From NCBI GenBank assembly GCA_903913355.1, contig CAIWKU010000264.1:1-7657 (forward strand): a DNA stretch of 7,657 nucleotides. The letters run 5' to 3'. Each line of letters begins with the position of its first letter. Position 1 is the stretch's first letter. This document shows, piece after piece, positions 7,245 through 7,657 of the stretch. The translations under genes and the position numbers were made by a program. Under the pieces are notes generated by a model. That model saw only the letters and a list, made by a program, of their open reading frames with translations. It was not told the origin of the DNA and did no database searches. Source of the stretch: an uncultured Bacteroidota bacterium. GTDB taxonomy: Bacteria > Bacteroidota > Bacteroidia > Chitinophagales > Chitinophagaceae.

Positions 7245-7248
7245 CCGG

Positions 7249-7281
7249 CAAAAATAATGCTTTAGACTATAGATTAGGCAA
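7249..7281 (-). promoter_or_regulatory. Putative Bacteroidota promoter for the GT2-rsmG unit
   Basis: On the - strand, TATTTTTG (7256-7249) exactly matches the -7 element TAnnTTTG. A TTG at 7281-7279 lies 22 nt further upstream, within the 17-23 nt spacing described for Flavobacterium-type promoters. Only CCGG separates the -7 element from the ATG at 7244, so transcription would begin at or within a few bases of the start codon, giving a leaderless or nearly leaderless mRNA. The motif match is seen; use as a promoter is inference. Confidence 0.55.
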
Positions 7282-7553
7282 GGATATCCATCTGGCTAAA
7301 AACAGTTGATAAGAGGTTGATTAAAGTAAGGAAACAGGTACAGTTATTATTATAATACGTAAAAATAAGCAACGATTTTGCATGTTATAATATTCACATA
7401 ACTTGAATAAGTTGTTACTAGTCAAATGAATACCTTTACAAGCAGTAGCGCAACGAACGCAATGAACCGCAATGTTCGCAAAGGAATTCCAAAGTAGTGT
7501 AAGGCTTTTTCACTTACAAACCGGGTAAGATTTATTCCAAACCATCTTATTCC
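7257..7553. other. Divergent intergenic region between GT2 and tgt
   Basis: About 300 bp of AT-rich DNA with no gene I can support. It contains the upstream part of the GT2 promoter, an A/T-rich middle (about 7340-7420), and a GCAA-phased repeat at 7450-7486. That repeat overlaps a 23-codon ORF at 7426-7497 of doubtful reality. A small AACTT/AAGTT inverted repeat (about 7401-7414) is too short to call a terminator. No tRNA-like cloverleaf or riboswitch was recognised by eye. Confidence 0.6.
7450..7486. repeat. Short GCAA-phased direct repeat upstream of tgt
   Basis: Four units beginning with GCAA follow each other at 9-10 bp steps: GCAACGAAC (7450-7458), GCAATGAAC (7459-7467), then one extra C, GCAATGTTC (7469-7477) and GCAAAGGAA (7478-7486). 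The first two differ at one base. The spacing is close to one helical turn, which would suit a cooperative binding site, but chance similarity in a short window is possible. Confidence 0.4.
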
Positions 7554-7561
7554 TATTTTTG
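7554..7561 (+). promoter_or_regulatory. Putative -7 promoter element of tgt, abutting the start codon
   Basis: TATTTTTG exactly matches the Bacteroidota -7 consensus TAnnTTTG and is followed by CGG and then the tgt ATG at 7565. This is the same core and almost the same spacing as on the divergent GT2 side. No convincing -33 TTG is present 17-23 nt upstream (that stretch reads TTTATTC), so support rests on the -7 element alone. If used, the transcript would have essentially no 5' leader. Confidence 0.5.
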
Positions 7562-7564
7562 CGG

Positions 7565-7657
7565 ATGGCTGAATTGGAATTTACACTGGAAGCAACAGAA
7601 AATAGCTCTAAGGCAAGGGCAGGTACCATCAAAACAGATCATGGCGAAATTGCTACT
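7565..7657 (+). CDS. tgt: tRNA-guanine (queuine/preQ1) transglycosylase, N-terminal fragment
   Basis: The first 31 codons of a gene that runs off the right edge. The product begins MAELEFTLEATENSSKARAG and continues TIKTDHGEIAT. The pattern F-x-L-x-A-T-x-x-x-S-K-A-R-A-G-x-I-x-T-x-H-G-x-I-x-T is the conserved N-terminus of bacterial Tgt, which normally continues into the PxFMPVGT block (beyond this window). Tgt exchanges G34 for preQ1 in tRNAs with GUN anticodons, the committed step of queuosine insertion, in the cytoplasm. The start at 7565 puts the conserved block at the usual distance from the N-terminus, and a TATTTTTG promoter core lies 3 bp upstream. It is divergent from the GT2-rsmG unit. 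Catalytic aspartates and the zinc site are outside the window and cannot be checked. Confidence 0.88.
   Translation, partial: MAELEFTLEATENSSKARAGTIKTDHGEIAT

Noticed and set aside
7351..7356. TATAAT as an E. coli-type -10 box
   Set aside because: Bacteroidota primary sigma factor recognises TAnnTTTG instead, and no matching -35 is suitably spaced; the region is simply AT-rich.
7401..7414. AACTT-GAAT-AAGTT inverted repeat as a terminator or operator
   Set aside because: Only 5 bp of stem, AT-rich, and not positioned after any gene on either strand.
1..7657. CRISPR array, insertion sequence, integron or defence system
   Set aside because: No spaced repeats, transposase or integrase motifs, terminal inverted repeats or defence-protein domains are visible; the content is housekeeping.

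Overview
The window looks like ordinary chromosomal DNA from a member of the Bacteroidota, most likely the Chitinophagales/Chitinophagaceae. Three things point this way. The left edge carries the C-terminus of a PorP/SprF-type (type IX secretion-associated) outer-membrane protein. Shine-Dalgarno sequences are essentially absent. Two genes have the Bacteroidota promoter core TAnnTTTG just upstream of their start codons. The family-level placement is inference from protein style, not from a search.

Layout, left to right. The + strand carries a partial PorP/SprF gene (to 283) and then a same-direction series: pepP (Xaa-Pro aminopeptidase, 405-1697), pssA (phosphatidylserine synthase, 1749-2507), purS (small FGAM synthase subunit, 2512-2760), rsmI (16S rRNA C1402 2'-O-methyltransferase, 2840-3508, TTG start) and a secreted M1-family metallopeptidase (3589-5457). 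A strong hairpin at 5457-5504 sits exactly between two converging genes. The - strand then carries a membrane-anchored GT2 glycosyltransferase (7244-6120) that overlaps rsmG (16S rRNA G527 N7-methyltransferase, 6150-5503) by 31 bp. About 320 bp of divergent intergenic DNA follows. It ends at the first 31 codons of tgt (queuine/preQ1 tRNA-guanine transglycosylase), which begins at 7565 and runs off the right edge.

The genes do not form one pathway. They cover peptide turnover (PepP, M1), membrane lipid synthesis (PssA), purine synthesis (PurS), surface glycan or lipid glycosylation (GT2, substrate unknown) and translation fidelity (RsmI, RsmG, Tgt). pssA and purS are 4 bp apart and very likely co-transcribed. 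GT2 and rsmG are probably translationally coupled.

I see no mobile element, CRISPR array, rRNA or tRNA gene, and no convincing new multi-gene system. The points most worth a second look are small-scale: a possible reading-frame break in the PorP/SprF gene, a 7-bp tandem repeat in the ATG-less leader of rsmI, the matching start-proximal promoter cores of the divergent GT2 and tgt genes, and a GCAA-phased repeat with a 23-codon ORF in the intergenic region before tgt.
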